Made by a program: the position numbers and the translations under genes. From IMG/VR virus record IMGVR_UViG_3300013113_000896, positions 1 to 48,422 of that record: a stretch of DNA of 48,422 nt. One strand, given 5' to 3'. The number at the start of each line of letters is the position of its first letter. Position 1 is the first letter of the stretch. The DNA comes from a virus. This document shows, in pieces, positions 1 through 8,803 of this stretch. Below the pieces are notes generated by a model. That model worked only from the letters and a program-made list of their open reading frames with translations. It was not told where the DNA came from and ran no database searches.

Positions 1-1
1 A

Positions 2-592
2 CAAAAAGGTAAAACAGGTTCACAAGGTACAACAGGTGGTACAGGTGGTCCTGGAGCAACTGGACCTAAAGGACAAAAAGGAGCCCCAGGTTCAAATGGT
101 TCAAATGGTTCTCAAGGTGCTACAGGTGCTAAGGGACAAAAAGGACAAACTGGTGCAACAGGTACATCAAACGTATATGCAACAGCAATGAACCAATATA
201 CTAGAACTACAGATACAGTTCAGTTTGGTACAGTACGATCAACAGGTGATGTTATTGCTTATTACTCAGATGAAAGATTAAAAGATATTGAAGGTAAAAT
301 TGAAAGTGCTTTAGATAAAGTAATGGAATTAGATGGTATTTATTATAGATCTAATGAATTAGCAAAACAATTTGGATATGATAGTAAGGAACGACATATT
401 GGGGTAATAGCACAACAAGTTAAAAAGCATTTCCCTGAAATAATTAGACAAGCACCTTTTGATGCTGATGGAGATAAGGGAGCTAGTATAACAGGTGAAG
501 ATTATATCACAGTTCAATATGAAAAATTAGTAGCAATATTAATTGAAGCAATAAAAGAATTAAACGAAAAAGTAAATAAATTAAATAAATAA
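2..592 (+). CDS. Collagen-like tail fibre, C-terminal part, with S74 chaperone domain (5' end outside window)
   Basis: The frame is open from base 2, so only the last 196 residues are visible. Residues 1-54 are 18 perfect Gly-X-Y triplets, a collagen-like triple-helical stalk. Five triplets have Lys and two have Pro in the position before Gly. The C-terminal domain, from about residue 85, matches the peptidase S74 intramolecular chaperone of phage fibres and endosialidases. It has the SDERLK signature (Ser89, Lys94, the self-cleavage Ser/Lys pair of the family), an IGVIAQQV segment, and a heptad C-terminus ending in Leu/Lys repeats. The family trimerises the fibre and then releases itself by autoproteolysis. 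The role in host adsorption is inferred. The following hydroxylase and glycosyltransferase genes suggest this fibre may be modified after translation. Confidence 0.9.
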   Translation, partial: QKGKTGSQGTTGGTGGPGATGPKGQKGAPGSNGSNGSQGATGAKGQKGQTGATGTSNVYATAMNQYTRTTDTVQFGTVRSTGDVIAYYSDERLKDIEGKIESALDKVMELDGIYYRSNELAKQFGYDSKERHIGVIAQQVKKHFPEIIRQAPFDADGDKGASITGEDYITVQYEKLVAILIEAIKELNEKVNKLNK

Positions 593-594
593 AA

Positions 595-1137
595 ATGGGA
601 TTTATAGTTACAGGTTCAATAACAGAAAGTGGTGGTCAAAATAGAGCAGTAGATAGTTTTTATGTACGAATTGAAAATTATGTCATCCATAAAACAACAG
701 GTGATCTATTTGCCAATACAGCTCATTATATAAGTAAAGATTCATCATCAGCACATCCAGTATACAAAGAAGATTTTGTTGGGATGGATGCAAGTGGGAT
801 GTTATCAAATCAATTTACTCATAATGATACAGTATATAATTTTTCATATCCACATGAGTTTCATTTAACTGAAAGTGTTCAAATAACGGAAACATCATAC
901 TCATCTTCATTTGAAGATCAATCAGTAGAATATATTGATTTTGATGATGATGGAAATGAAATCACAGCTACTAGAATAGAAGCTATAGAAACAATTCACA
1001 CTTCAAGTGAAGAAGTAACAAAATCAAGAATTGATATTAATGTAATTACAGGAAGTGCTTATCAATATGCTTATAAAGTAGTAAAAGATAAATATAAGGA
1101 TATTTTTGGGGCTAGTAATATAAACGATGAAATTTAA
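595..1137 (+). CDS. Unknown protein, probably virion structural (180 aa)
   Basis: No family recognised. It starts 2 nt after the tail-fibre stop and overlaps the next gene by one base (TAATG), so the three are probably co-transcribed. The sequence is rich in Ser, Thr, Asp and Glu, with alternating beta-type segments and no signal peptide or membrane helix. A central acidic stretch (YIDFDDDGNE, near residue 115) could bind metal, but this is speculation. Its position directly after a fibre with an S74 domain suggests a fibre accessory, adhesin or baseplate-wedge role. This is inferred from context only. Confidence 0.7.
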   Translation: MGFIVTGSITESGGQNRAVDSFYVRIENYVIHKTTGDLFANTAHYISKDSSSAHPVYKEDFVGMDASGMLSNQFTHNDTVYNFSYPHEFHLTESVQITETSYSSSFEDQSVEYIDFDDDGNEITATRIEAIETIHTSSEEVTKSRIDINVITGSAYQYAYKVVKDKYKDIFGASNINDEI

Positions 1138-1697
1138 TGTACTACGGAACTACAGCAGGAACAATATGTCTAGCAGGTTGTACATCTACTAGTACAAATC
1201 CAACAACATCATGTGGGTTTTACAATGGTATGTGGGGACTATGTACTAGTTTTGGTGTAAATGGAAATTATAGTTTAGCATGTTTAATAGTTGAAAGCTG
1301 TGATCCTACATTAAATACAAATTGTGCAGCAAACCCACCAGCTAATGATAATTTAGGTGTTACTAGATATCAAGGAAGATTATTTTCTGTAAATTTATTA
1401 GTTGCTACAGGTGGTGAAGCAAGATTTACTTCACCTATAGCTACTCCATTTTCTAGTGCAGCAACAAGAGCATATAAATGTCAATCAATGAGTAATATTC
1501 AAAATTATATTACTACAAATGCACAAGCTGATTATGGTTATGAATTTGTTGGATATAGAGAAGGAAGTTCATCAGGAACTTTTATAACATCTACAGCAAA
1601 TCATAATTGGTATTTTAATAGTACTTATGGTGGTAAAGCATTTGCATATATTAAAAATTTCTATGTTGACTTTGCGGATGAAGGTCCAGAAAGTTAA
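1137..1697 (+). CDS. Unknown Cys-containing protein, probably virion structural (186 aa)
   Basis: No family recognised. The start overlaps the preceding stop (TAATG). The N-terminal third has many Cys residues (near residues 11, 15, 26, 37, 49, 55, 63) within Gly/Ser/Thr/Asn-rich sequence. The rest is aromatic and beta-rich, with Tyr-Gly motifs. There is no hydrophobic signal peptide. Composition and location after the tail fibre fit a small tail-tip or receptor-binding component. Whether the cysteines form disulphides or bind metal cannot be told from sequence. Confidence 0.65.
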   Translation: MYYGTTAGTICLAGCTSTSTNPTTSCGFYNGMWGLCTSFGVNGNYSLACLIVESCDPTLNTNCAANPPANDNLGVTRYQGRLFSVNLLVATGGEARFTSPIATPFSSAATRAYKCQSMSNIQNYITTNAQADYGYEFVGYREGSSSGTFITSTANHNWYFNSTYGGKAFAYIKNFYVDFADEGPES

Positions 1698-1719
1698 TAA
1701 TTAAGTAAAAATAGTTATA

Positions 1720-2562
1720 GTGGAAATAATATGGGTTATAGAGAACGTAAAACGTTCTAAAGATTTTTATACAAAAAAATTTACTTTGCTATTAGCAGCA
1801 TCTATTACTATGTGGAAAAGGTATCATCCTAACCATAAAACAGTAATATATGTAGATTTTATTACTTACAATCACTATCAAAAAACTCCTTTACTTGAAT
1901 TATTTGATGAAGTAAGAATACTAGAATATGATGATAAAATTGATAGAGAAGTATTTTGGTCTAGTAGTAAAACTAAAATAATTAGTGAAACAAAAATCCC
2001 AATAGTAGTAGTAGATCATGATTTTTTAATATTCAAAAACATAGATGAATTATTAAATGATAAATTACTATATTCTTATAATGAAAGAGCAGACAATTGG
2101 TATCCAGATAAACATTGTAAATTTAATGAAAAATTAACAATACCAGTAGAGAGATTAATAAATGAAGCTGCAAATGTATCTTTATTTTATTTACCAGATC
2201 CTAAATTTGCTAATGAATATGCAAAACAAACTCTCCAAAATCATACAGAATTTACTGAAATGGGTATTGATAATACTAATTACATGATATTATCTGAACA
2301 ACTTATGTTAAAACAGATGATATATAAAAACAAAATTCCATATCAAACATTAAATAAAAATATTTGGGATTGTAAAAAATTAAAATGGTTAGAAGATATA
2401 GACCCTAAAGGTATTTGGAATATTAAGGAATCTTCATTATATTATAAGCACTATGGGGTTGAAAAAAAACGCATGAAAAAAGAACATTTTCAATATCTAC
2501 TTAGATGTATAAATTCATCTAATAAAAAGAAATGGTCTTTATCTTCAAAATGGATTAAATGA
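1720..2562 (+). CDS. GT-A-like glycosyltransferase (280 aa, GTG start)
   Basis: Probable nucleotide-sugar glycosyltransferase. An N-terminal alternating beta/alpha region (VIYVDF near residue 42) leads to VVVDHDF with a DxD-like motif (Asp99-His-Asp101), the usual metal/nucleotide-sugar site of GT-A enzymes. It resembles the next gene in layout (DNxD/DHD followed by a hydrophobic strand and a Leu/Ile-Asp segment). No ATG is available before residue 31, and a stop lies 15 nt upstream of the GTG at 1720, so GTG is the best start. It is the first gene of a tightly packed glycan-modification island. The 3' end overlaps the next start by 4 nt. The sugar and acceptor are unknown. Confidence 0.65.
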   Translation: MEIIWVIENVKRSKDFYTKKFTLLLAASITMWKRYHPNHKTVIYVDFITYNHYQKTPLLELFDEVRILEYDDKIDREVFWSSSKTKIISETKIPIVVVDHDFLIFKNIDELLNDKLLYSYNERADNWYPDKHCKFNEKLTIPVERLINEAANVSLFYLPDPKFANEYAKQTLQNHTEFTEMGIDNTNYMILSEQLMLKQMIYKNKIPYQTLNKNIWDCKKLKWLEDIDPKGIWNIKESSLYYKHYGVEKKRMKKEHFQYLLRCINSSNKKKWSLSSKWIK

Positions 2563-3551
2563 AAGCAATACACGTAAATTGGACTAAACCTTATTTTGAA
2601 AAACATAGGTTAAGAGGACATGGTTTTGAAACAATAAAAAATATGGAATCAGAAACATATAATATGTCTGATTACCAAATTTTCTTTACTATATTATCGA
2701 TTTTAAATTGGAAAGAATTTAATGGTCCTATTAAATTGTATACGGATTCAATTGGTGCTTCATTTTATCATAGATTTGGTATATTAGATTTATACGATGA
2801 AGTTGATATAAAATATTTAAATAATTATTCTAAATCTGATGTAGACGCAGCTTATTATTGGACTAGTGGTAAAATAAAATGTCTAGCTCACCAAACAGAA
2901 CAATTTGTTTTTCTTGATAATGATATGATTATTAGAGAAAAATTACCAATATGGGTTAAAACAAATGATTTAACTATAGCACATTGGGAAATAGGAAGAG
3001 GATATTATTATTTTGATGAAGAAAAATTCAATCAAGAGATTGATCATATGAATTGGATTGAAAATTATAATGTAGACGATTGGTCCCCTAATACTTCATT
3101 TTTGTGTTTTAATAATATGGATTTACTTAAAAAATACCATAATTGGCATAAAAAATTAGTTAAAACAGAACGTTATCATAATGTACCAGAATGGTATTGG
3201 TTATTAACAGATCAAGGTATTTTAGGGCATGTTATTAGAGAAAATGATTATCATGTAAATACATTAACACAAAAAATAGCATTAGCTAATCATAATACAA
3301 CATTAGAACATGAAAGATATAAAGGTAAAGCTGAAAAATGGTATTTACCTGTAAATTATACTAGAAATAAGGAAGTAAATTTTGATCATGTTTGGTTAGA
3401 TAAAATTGGATGGAACATAAATCCTCAATTATATGATAAAACAATGAAAGGATGGTTTGAAGAAATTGTATATCATTATGGAATGGGTAAATTACTTTCT
3501 AATGATGTAAGATGGAAAAAATATTGGAACAAATATGGTAAAAATAGTTAG
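2559..3551 (+). CDS. GT-A-like glycosyltransferase, DUF6734-like (330 aa)
   Basis: Likely glycosyltransferase. The N-terminal MKAIHVNWTKPY, an early strand with KLYTDS (residues 59-64) and FVFLDNDM with Asp120-Asn-Asp122 resemble the Bacteroidetes proteins grouped as DUF6734, which have a GT-A fold. Family recall is from memory. A Trp/His/Tyr-rich second half (residues 140-330) probably shapes the acceptor site. It overlaps both neighbours (4 nt upstream, 17 nt downstream), which implies coupled translation. It differs enough from the following two genes not to be a recent duplicate. Confidence 0.65.
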   Translation: MKAIHVNWTKPYFEKHRLRGHGFETIKNMESETYNMSDYQIFFTILSILNWKEFNGPIKLYTDSIGASFYHRFGILDLYDEVDIKYLNNYSKSDVDAAYYWTSGKIKCLAHQTEQFVFLDNDMIIREKLPIWVKTNDLTIAHWEIGRGYYYFDEEKFNQEIDHMNWIENYNVDDWSPNTSFLCFNNMDLLKKYHNWHKKLVKTERYHNVPEWYWLLTDQGILGHVIRENDYHVNTLTQKIALANHNTTLEHERYKGKAEKWYLPVNYTRNKEVNFDHVWLDKIGWNINPQLYDKTMKGWFEEIVYHYGMGKLLSNDVRWKKYWNKYGKNS

Positions 3552-4287
3552 AGTCCTATGGGGTGATAGTGTTAATCATGAATTACCTAAAGTCCCTATA
3601 TTCTCAGGTCAAGAAGTTGTTTATTGTTTTGATTATGAATCTTTTTGGTTTGCTCAAGATTTAGGTTATGAATGTAAATTAGTAAAAGATGATTTATTTC
3701 CTGGTAAGAAATTAAATAATTTTGGTAGAAAACTTCAAGCACTAGATTTAGCATTACAAGAATATGATGAAGTATTAATGTTAGATTGGGATTGTTATTT
3801 ATTAAAACCTTTAGATAAAAACTTTTATGATTCATTAAAAGAAAAACCAATACAAATCCCACTATATATTCAACATGAGGATACAGCTCAAGCTATAATA
3901 GAAATACAAGATATAACTCCATCAAAATCATTTATAGATGAAATGAAATTAATGGAAAAAGGATTTCATAAATATGGATGGAAATGGGAAGAAGGTATAG
4001 TAGCTCCTAATTTTGGCTTTGTATATTGTAGAGATAAATCATTAGGTAAAAAATTAGTTGATATAGCAATTAAAGAAGATTTAACAACTGTAGTAGATGA
4101 ATTTGCTACTTTAATCTATGTTGATTGTACTTTGGAAGAATATATTGAAAAATATACACCTAGAGTACTTAAAGGTAGAAGTGATCAAAATTTAATTTAT
4201 GATAATAGATTACATGATATATCAAGAAAATTTACTAAATGGTTAGATACTAAAATAGAAATATCAGAATACTTCGAACATGTCTAA
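3535..4287 (+). CDS. Glycosyltransferase-like protein, first of a tandem pair (250 aa)
   Basis: Putative GT-A-fold glycosyltransferase. The N-terminus (VRVLWGD) is followed by KLQALDLAL and EVLMLDWDCYLLKPLD, with a DxD-like Asp84-Trp-Asp86 typical of nucleotide-sugar/metal binding. It is clearly paralogous to the next gene, sharing a LWG N-terminus, the LDWDC.LLKPLD block, IQ(I/V)PLY.QH, an FV(Y) segment and a MEEYIEKY-like block near the C-terminus. It overlaps the upstream gene by 17 nt and the downstream gene by 8 nt. The specific sugar transferred is unknown. Confidence 0.65.
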   Translation: MVKIVRVLWGDSVNHELPKVPIFSGQEVVYCFDYESFWFAQDLGYECKLVKDDLFPGKKLNNFGRKLQALDLALQEYDEVLMLDWDCYLLKPLDKNFYDSLKEKPIQIPLYIQHEDTAQAIIEIQDITPSKSFIDEMKLMEKGFHKYGWKWEEGIVAPNFGFVYCRDKSLGKKLVDIAIKEDLTTVVDEFATLIYVDCTLEEYIEKYTPRVLKGRSDQNLIYDNRLHDISRKFTKWLDTKIEISEYFEHV

Positions 4288-5074
4288 TATAAAAATAATC
4301 AGATCTTTATGGGGTTTTCGTGATCATACTTACAATGAAATACCTCCTCTACCTTTACTTCAAAATGAGGTTGTATATGTTTGGGGTAGAGAAAATGAAG
4401 CTATGTTAAAAGAACGTGGTTTTGAAACTAGATATGTAGAAGAAGAATCTTCACCTTTTGCTTATGAAATATTAGAATTAATATATGAAAGAAAATTAAT
4501 TGCATTAGATTTAGCATTAAAAGAATTTGGTGAAGTAATTATGTTAGATTGGGATTGTCATTTATTAAAACCATTAGATGATGATTTTATGGAATCATTA
4601 CGTCAAAAACCAATACAAGTTCCATTATATGCTCAACATAAAGATTGTTATAATGCTTTATATGATGCAATGCCTAAAAATCATCCTTTATTTAAAGATC
4701 CTACTGAAATTAATAAAGTAGAAGATCACCTAAGAATTATTACTAAAGGATTTTTAAAATGGAATTGGGAATGGGATGAAGGATTAATTAGTCCTAATTT
4801 TAGTTTTGTTTACAGTAGAGATATAACATTAGGAGAAAAATTAATAGAAATAGCAGTAAGAGATAAAATGGAAGGTTGTGTTGAAGAACATGCTATGTTA
4901 GTTTATGCTAATTGTAGTATGGAAGAATATATTGAAAAATATCACCCAACTTGTTTATACGGAGTATCAAATAAAATTTTAGAAAGTAATACTAAAATTG
5001 GACGTATACAAAGAGAATTTAATTATTATATAGAGAAAAATTTAAAAATGAACATTTATTATGAGCACATATAA
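4280..5074 (+). CDS. Glycosyltransferase-like protein, second of a tandem pair (264 aa)
   Basis: Paralogue of the preceding gene with the same order of blocks: IIRSLWG, LIALDLALKEF, EVIMLDWDCHLLKPLD (DxD-like Asp90-Trp-Asp92), IQVPLYAQH, WDEGLISPNFSFVYSRD and EEYIEKYHP. The pair arose by tandem duplication and has since diverged strongly at the ends, suggesting different acceptors or sequential transfers. The start overlaps the previous gene by 8 nt, and the stop overlaps the GT25 gene by 14 nt. Function is inferred from the DxD strand and island context. Confidence 0.65.
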   Translation: MSNIKIIRSLWGFRDHTYNEIPPLPLLQNEVVYVWGRENEAMLKERGFETRYVEEESSPFAYEILELIYERKLIALDLALKEFGEVIMLDWDCHLLKPLDDDFMESLRQKPIQVPLYAQHKDCYNALYDAMPKNHPLFKDPTEINKVEDHLRIITKGFLKWNWEWDEGLISPNFSFVYSRDITLGEKLIEIAVRDKMEGCVEEHAMLVYANCSMEEYIEKYHPTCLYGVSNKILESNTKIGRIQREFNYYIEKNLKMNIYYEHI

Positions 5075-5663
5075 AGTAAAAGTAATATCATTAAAAAGAC
5101 GTCAAGATAGACGTGAAAAAATGTCACATATGTTTCAACATATAAATTTTGAATTTGTTGATGCCTTAGATGGAAAAACATATGAAATGACTGAATTTGA
5201 TAAAGAATTTGTTAAAGGTAATGATTATGAAAAATGGGGAGTACATATTCCATCTATGGTTTGTGCTCAATATATGCATTTAAATTTATTAGAAGAATGT
5301 GCTAATCAAGAATTACCTTATTTTATTTTTGAAGATGATGTATTATTAAATGAAGATGAAAAAGCACCAGATTTATATTTTGAAGCATTAGCTTCAGTTG
5401 AAGATTTAGATGCTTTTTGGTTTGTTCCAAATGAACCTAGTGTAGCAGCTTATATAGTATGGCCAGAAGGTGCTAAAAAAATGATTGATTATGTAAATAA
5501 TGTTACTAAATTAAGAAGAGGATTAGATTGGGCATTTTGGGATTTAAGAAAAAACAAAGAATTCCGTGCAGACCAAGCAAATATTTCGTATTTTATCCAT
5601 AACCCAGGTGAAGACTCTGATATTACAACAATAGAAAACTATGATATTTCATCCAACGGATAA
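5061..5663 (+). CDS. Glycosyltransferase family 25 protein (200 aa)
   Basis: GT25 signatures are visible: an N-terminal VKVISLKRRQDRREKM strand with the Arg-rich turn, FVDALDGK (residues 32-39), an IPSMVCAQYMHLNLLEEC helix where the family has GCxxSH, and FIFEDDVLL with Glu91-Asp92-Asp93 as the EDD metal site. GT25 includes bacterial lipooligosaccharide galactosyltransferases and animal collagen beta-galactosyltransferases. The second is notable because a collagen-like fibre lies just upstream and two 2OG oxygenases just downstream. At 200 aa it is shorter than most members. It overlaps both neighbours (14 and 23 nt). Confidence 0.8.
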   Translation: MSTYKVKVISLKRRQDRREKMSHMFQHINFEFVDALDGKTYEMTEFDKEFVKGNDYEKWGVHIPSMVCAQYMHLNLLEECANQELPYFIFEDDVLLNEDEKAPDLYFEALASVEDLDAFWFVPNEPSVAAYIVWPEGAKKMIDYVNNVTKLRRGLDWAFWDLRKNKEFRADQANISYFIHNPGEDSDITTIENYDISSNG

Positions 5664-6324
5664 AGAAAATATATTTAATCTAGCTCCTATACCTGTATAT
5701 AAAAGAGTATATGAAGATGATATTATAACAGATAGGGTATATGATTTTGGTTTACGTGTATTAAACAAGGACCAAAAAAGAATGGGTCAAGAATTACCTG
5801 GACGTTATGATAAAGACAGACAAAAACACTATGAAGTAAATTATGATAGACAAGATGAGTGGGTTGAAAAACATGAATTACAACCTATAGGAAGTAGATT
5901 TTATGTTAAACCTAATAGTTTTTTAAATTATAATAATGGTGATATAGAAACAATTAAAAGGAGAATAAAAGCTGGTTTTAAAGAATTAATTAATACTAAA
6001 AAAGAACCAAAAATAACTGAAAGTTGGGTACAGTATTATGAACCTACTGAAGGTAGAGGACATAATGCTCATAATCATAATAGATGGCAATACAGTGAAG
6101 AAAGACCTAATATGTACTCAGGTGGTTATTATTTAAGTGATGGTGAACCAATTAAAGATCATCCTTATAGTGGTGTATTTGCTTTTCATATTAGAGGAGA
6201 AAAACATTTTGTTAGACCTAAAGCAGGGATGTTATTAATTTGGCCACATGATATAGTACACTCAGTAGAACCATTTTATGGTAAAAAACATAGAGCAGTA
6301 ATTAATTTTAATATACAAGGATGA
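5641..6324 (+). CDS. 2OG-Fe(II) oxygenase (227 aa)
   Basis: Putative 2-oxoglutarate/Fe(II) dioxygenase of the phage 2OG-FeII_Oxy_5 type. A His-rich iron-binding strand (His141, His144, His146) is followed by SGGYYL, the family's SGxYY block. The distal part has MLLIWPHDIVHSVEPF with His207 as likely third ligand and Arg218 in HRAVINFNI as likely 2OG-carboxylate anchor. The first 120 residues are a less conserved cap. It overlaps the GT25 gene by 23 nt and the next gene by 4 nt, so the hydroxylase and glycosyltransferases are translated from one message. The substrate is unknown; the collagen-like fibre is a candidate. Confidence 0.75.
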   Translation: MIFHPTDKENIFNLAPIPVYKRVYEDDIITDRVYDFGLRVLNKDQKRMGQELPGRYDKDRQKHYEVNYDRQDEWVEKHELQPIGSRFYVKPNSFLNYNNGDIETIKRRIKAGFKELINTKKEPKITESWVQYYEPTEGRGHNAHNHNRWQYSEERPNMYSGGYYLSDGEPIKDHPYSGVFAFHIRGEKHFVRPKAGMLLIWPHDIVHSVEPFYGKKHRAVINFNIQG

Positions 6325-7193
6325 ATATAATTTTTGAAGTTTATGGTGGAATAGGAAAAAATATTATTGCAACAGCAATAGTTGAAATTCTTAGAAAAAC
6401 TTATCCAAATGATAATTTGGTAGTAATTGCTACCCATCCTGAAATATTCTATAATAATCCTAATATTAATTATTTAGGAGGAATGGACGACAAAACAGAA
6501 TTAATAGAAAATTTTGTAGCAGATAACCAACATAACTGTAAATTCTTTGTAAAAAATGTTTATCAAGAATCAGAGTATATTAAAGGTGAAACTAGTATCT
6601 ATAAAGTTTGGGCTGAAATGTTTGGTTTACGTTATAGAGGTGAAAAACCAAAAATATATTTAAGTAAAGAAGAAAAAAAATTAGCTAAAGTTAAAAGTAA
6701 AAAACCAATTTTAGTTATTCATCCTAATGGAGGAGGTATAGTACCAAAGGACCATCCTAGTTCCCAACCTTATAATTGGGCAAGAGATTTACCTAAAAAA
6801 TTAACTCAAGATATTATAAATGAATATAAGGATGAATATGAGGTACATTATATAAAACATGAAAGCCAACCTCAATATTATTTTAATGCAGAACCAGCAA
6901 CTCAAGGAATAAGAGAAATACTTATATTACTCCTCAGATCTGATAAAAGAATTTTTATTGATAGTTTTGCTCAACATATGGCAAGAGCATTAAATTTACC
7001 TTCAACAGTATGTTGGATTGCTACTAAATCAAAAGTATTTGGATATGACTACCATAAAAATGTTCAGGCAAACGATTTTGAATATCCAACTACAATGCAT
7101 GAGTACCAAGGATATGCTTTTGCAGAACCTTTATTGAATATGCCTTATTCTAGTACTGATAAAATTTTTGATATTAAACAAATTACAAAATGA
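6321..7193 (+). CDS. GT9-like (heptosyltransferase-type) glycosyltransferase (290 aa)
   Basis: GT-B-type protein resembling GT9 ADP-heptose transferases. The N-terminal Rossmann half starts MNIIFEVYGGIGKNIIATAIVEILRK (the glycine-rich GGIG loop, shortened here to respect the motif core) and continues LVVIATHPEIF. The second half begins PILVIHPNGGG and contains RIFIDSFAQHMARALNLPSTVCW near residues 215-240, like the DS...HxAxAL nucleotide-sugar site of the family. In Gram-negative bacteria GT9 enzymes build LPS cores. In this island it may alter host LPS or decorate virion proteins. It overlaps both flanking oxygenase genes by 4 nt. Confidence 0.7.
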   Translation: MNIIFEVYGGIGKNIIATAIVEILRKTYPNDNLVVIATHPEIFYNNPNINYLGGMDDKTELIENFVADNQHNCKFFVKNVYQESEYIKGETSIYKVWAEMFGLRYRGEKPKIYLSKEEKKLAKVKSKKPILVIHPNGGGIVPKDHPSSQPYNWARDLPKKLTQDIINEYKDEYEVHYIKHESQPQYYFNAEPATQGIREILILLLRSDKRIFIDSFAQHMARALNLPSTVCWIATKSKVFGYDYHKNVQANDFEYPTTMHEYQGYAFAEPLLNMPYSSTDKIFDIKQITK

Positions 7194-7783
7194 ATTTAAA
7201 TTATACTTTCGAACAACAACAAACAGATTCAATGAATTACTATTACTATGAACAAGGTTTTAGTAAGGAAGAATTAAGTAAAATTGAAGAAGATGTTCAT
7301 ACCTTACCTTGGAATGAAGCACAAACGGCTGGAGGTAAAAGTAAAGTTAGAAAATCTAACATTAAATGGATTCCTCAAAATGATGAATGGTTTTGGCTAT
7401 ATGAAAAATTGTCAAATATGGCAATAACGGCTAATGATGCTTTATGGAATTTTGATTTACATCAAATACCAGAAAGAATACAATATACAGAATATCATGC
7501 TCCTGCAGGTCATTATGATTGGCATGCTGATATAGGTCCAAGAGAATTATCATTAAGAAAAGTATCTATAACAGTTCAATTATCAGATCCAGATGATTAT
7601 GAAGGAGGAGATTTAGAATTATTTAGAGGTGGTAGCTTAGAAAGTGGAGATTTTATAAAAGCTGAAAGAAATGCAGGATGTGTATTTTTATTCCCTTCTT
7701 ATTTAATGCATAGAGTAACACCAGTAACTAGGGGAACCAGAAAATCCTTCGTATTATGGTTAGGTGGAGGACATTATAAATAA
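7190..7783 (+). CDS. 2OG-Fe(II) oxygenase, prolyl-4-hydroxylase-like (197 aa)
   Basis: A textbook double-stranded beta-helix dioxygenase. YHAPAGHYDWHADIG supplies the HxD pair (His112, Asp114), VSITVQLSDPDDYEGGDLEL is the central strand pair, and GCVFLFPSYLMHRVTPVTRG supplies distal His174, with Arg184 positioned for 2OG. The fold matches prolyl-4-hydroxylase/PKHD proteins. It starts 4 nt inside the upstream GT9-like gene. In cellular collagens this family hydroxylates Pro or Lys before Gly, and the fibre at the start of the window has such triplets. The actual substrate is inferred, not shown. Confidence 0.85.
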   Translation: MNLNYTFEQQQTDSMNYYYYEQGFSKEELSKIEEDVHTLPWNEAQTAGGKSKVRKSNIKWIPQNDEWFWLYEKLSNMAITANDALWNFDLHQIPERIQYTEYHAPAGHYDWHADIGPRELSLRKVSITVQLSDPDDYEGGDLELFRGGSLESGDFIKAERNAGCVFLFPSYLMHRVTPVTRGTRKSFVLWLGGGHYK

Positions 7784-7786
7784 AAT

Positions 7787-8803
7787 ATGATAGATAATTT
7801 AGCGAAATTAGTTATTGATAATGGGGGTTCTATTGCACCCTTAATAATACCAGGAGATTTAACAGATGGTACAGGTTTATGTAATGTATCTGTTTTTATT
7901 GATGATAATGATGATATTATAGCTAATATTAGGCACGTACATTATTCTTTATATCATAGTGAATTTAACCAAAATTTCTATTGTGTTTGGGGTTGTTTAG
8001 CTTATTTAAATCCTGAAGATGATATAGTATTAAGAACAGGAAATCATTTATGTAAATTAGATCCTGATACTTTAGAAGTAAAAACACATCAAAAAATTGA
8101 TACATCTAAACATGATATTAAACCAAAATGGACTTTTATAGGTTTAGAAGATGTTAGGGTGTTTAGATGGAATGATATATTGTATGCTTGCGGTGTAAGA
8201 CGTGATGTTAAAGATGATGGTGAAGGTAGAATGGAATTATGTGAAATAAATTGGTCAAACACAGTATGCGAGGAAGTAACAAGAGATAGAATTGAACCAC
8301 CTGAACCAACTTATTTAGAAAAAAATTGGATGCCTATATTAGACATGCCAATGCATTTTATTAAATGGGCTAATAATTTAGAAATTGCTAAAATTGATCC
8401 TGTAAATAAAACAAGTGAAATTGTTATAACTAAAGAATATAATGCTAAAGTTCCTTTTGAATTAAGAGGAGGATCACAAGTTATACCTTGGAAAAATGGA
8501 AGTAGAATTTGTGTAACACATGAAGTAGATTTTTACCATAACCCAGGATATCATAAAGATGCTCATTACTATCATAGATTTGTAATATGGGATAAAGATT
8601 GGAATTTAGAAGCTGTATCTGAACCATTTAAATTTATGGCAGCTAAAATTGAATTTGCTTGTGGTTTAGCTTTAAAAGATGATAATTTTATTATAACATA
8701 TGGTTATCAAGATAATGCTGCTTATGCATTAAAAATGCCAACTAAATTATTAGACAATTTAGGATGGTTAAATAGAAAGTCGTGGACAAATAACGGATTA
8801 TAA
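7787..8803 (+). CDS. GH130-like five-bladed beta-propeller protein (338 aa)
   Basis: Resembles GH130 mannoside phosphorylases and related GH43/GH32-fold beta-propellers. The key block is WTFIGLEDVRVF (residues 115-126), like the GxEDPRI motif of GH130. A later EKNWMPI segment (near 178) is like the family's phosphate-proximal EKN motif, and the C-terminus has ITYGYQDNAAYALKM like the YG.aD blade. The N-terminal half has the repeated WG.LAYLNPED blade strands. It could trim or phosphorolyse glycans, or serve as a non-catalytic glycan-binding propeller. It begins 3 nt after the hydroxylase stop and ends overlapping the next ATG (TAATG). Confidence 0.65.
   Translation: MIDNLAKLVIDNGGSIAPLIIPGDLTDGTGLCNVSVFIDDNDDIIANIRHVHYSLYHSEFNQNFYCVWGCLAYLNPEDDIVLRTGNHLCKLDPDTLEVKTHQKIDTSKHDIKPKWTFIGLEDVRVFRWNDILYACGVRRDVKDDGEGRMELCEINWSNTVCEEVTRDRIEPPEPTYLEKNWMPILDMPMHFIKWANNLEIAKIDPVNKTSEIVITKEYNAKVPFELRGGSQVIPWKNGSRICVTHEVDFYHNPGYHKDAHYYHRFVIWDKDWNLEAVSEPFKFMAAKIEFACGLALKDDNFIITYGYQDNAAYALKMPTKLLDNLGWLNRKSWTNNGL

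Noticed and set aside
2-163. Repetitive DNA at the window start as a CRISPR-like or tandem-repeat array
   Set aside because: Repeat unit is the 9-base Gly-X-Y codon pattern in a coding frame; there are no uniform repeats with unique spacers.
5641-5663. Frameshift joining GT25 and 2OG oxygenase into one protein
   Set aside because: The 23-nt overlap has its own ATG start, each protein has complete family motifs, and similar overlaps are normal in this island.
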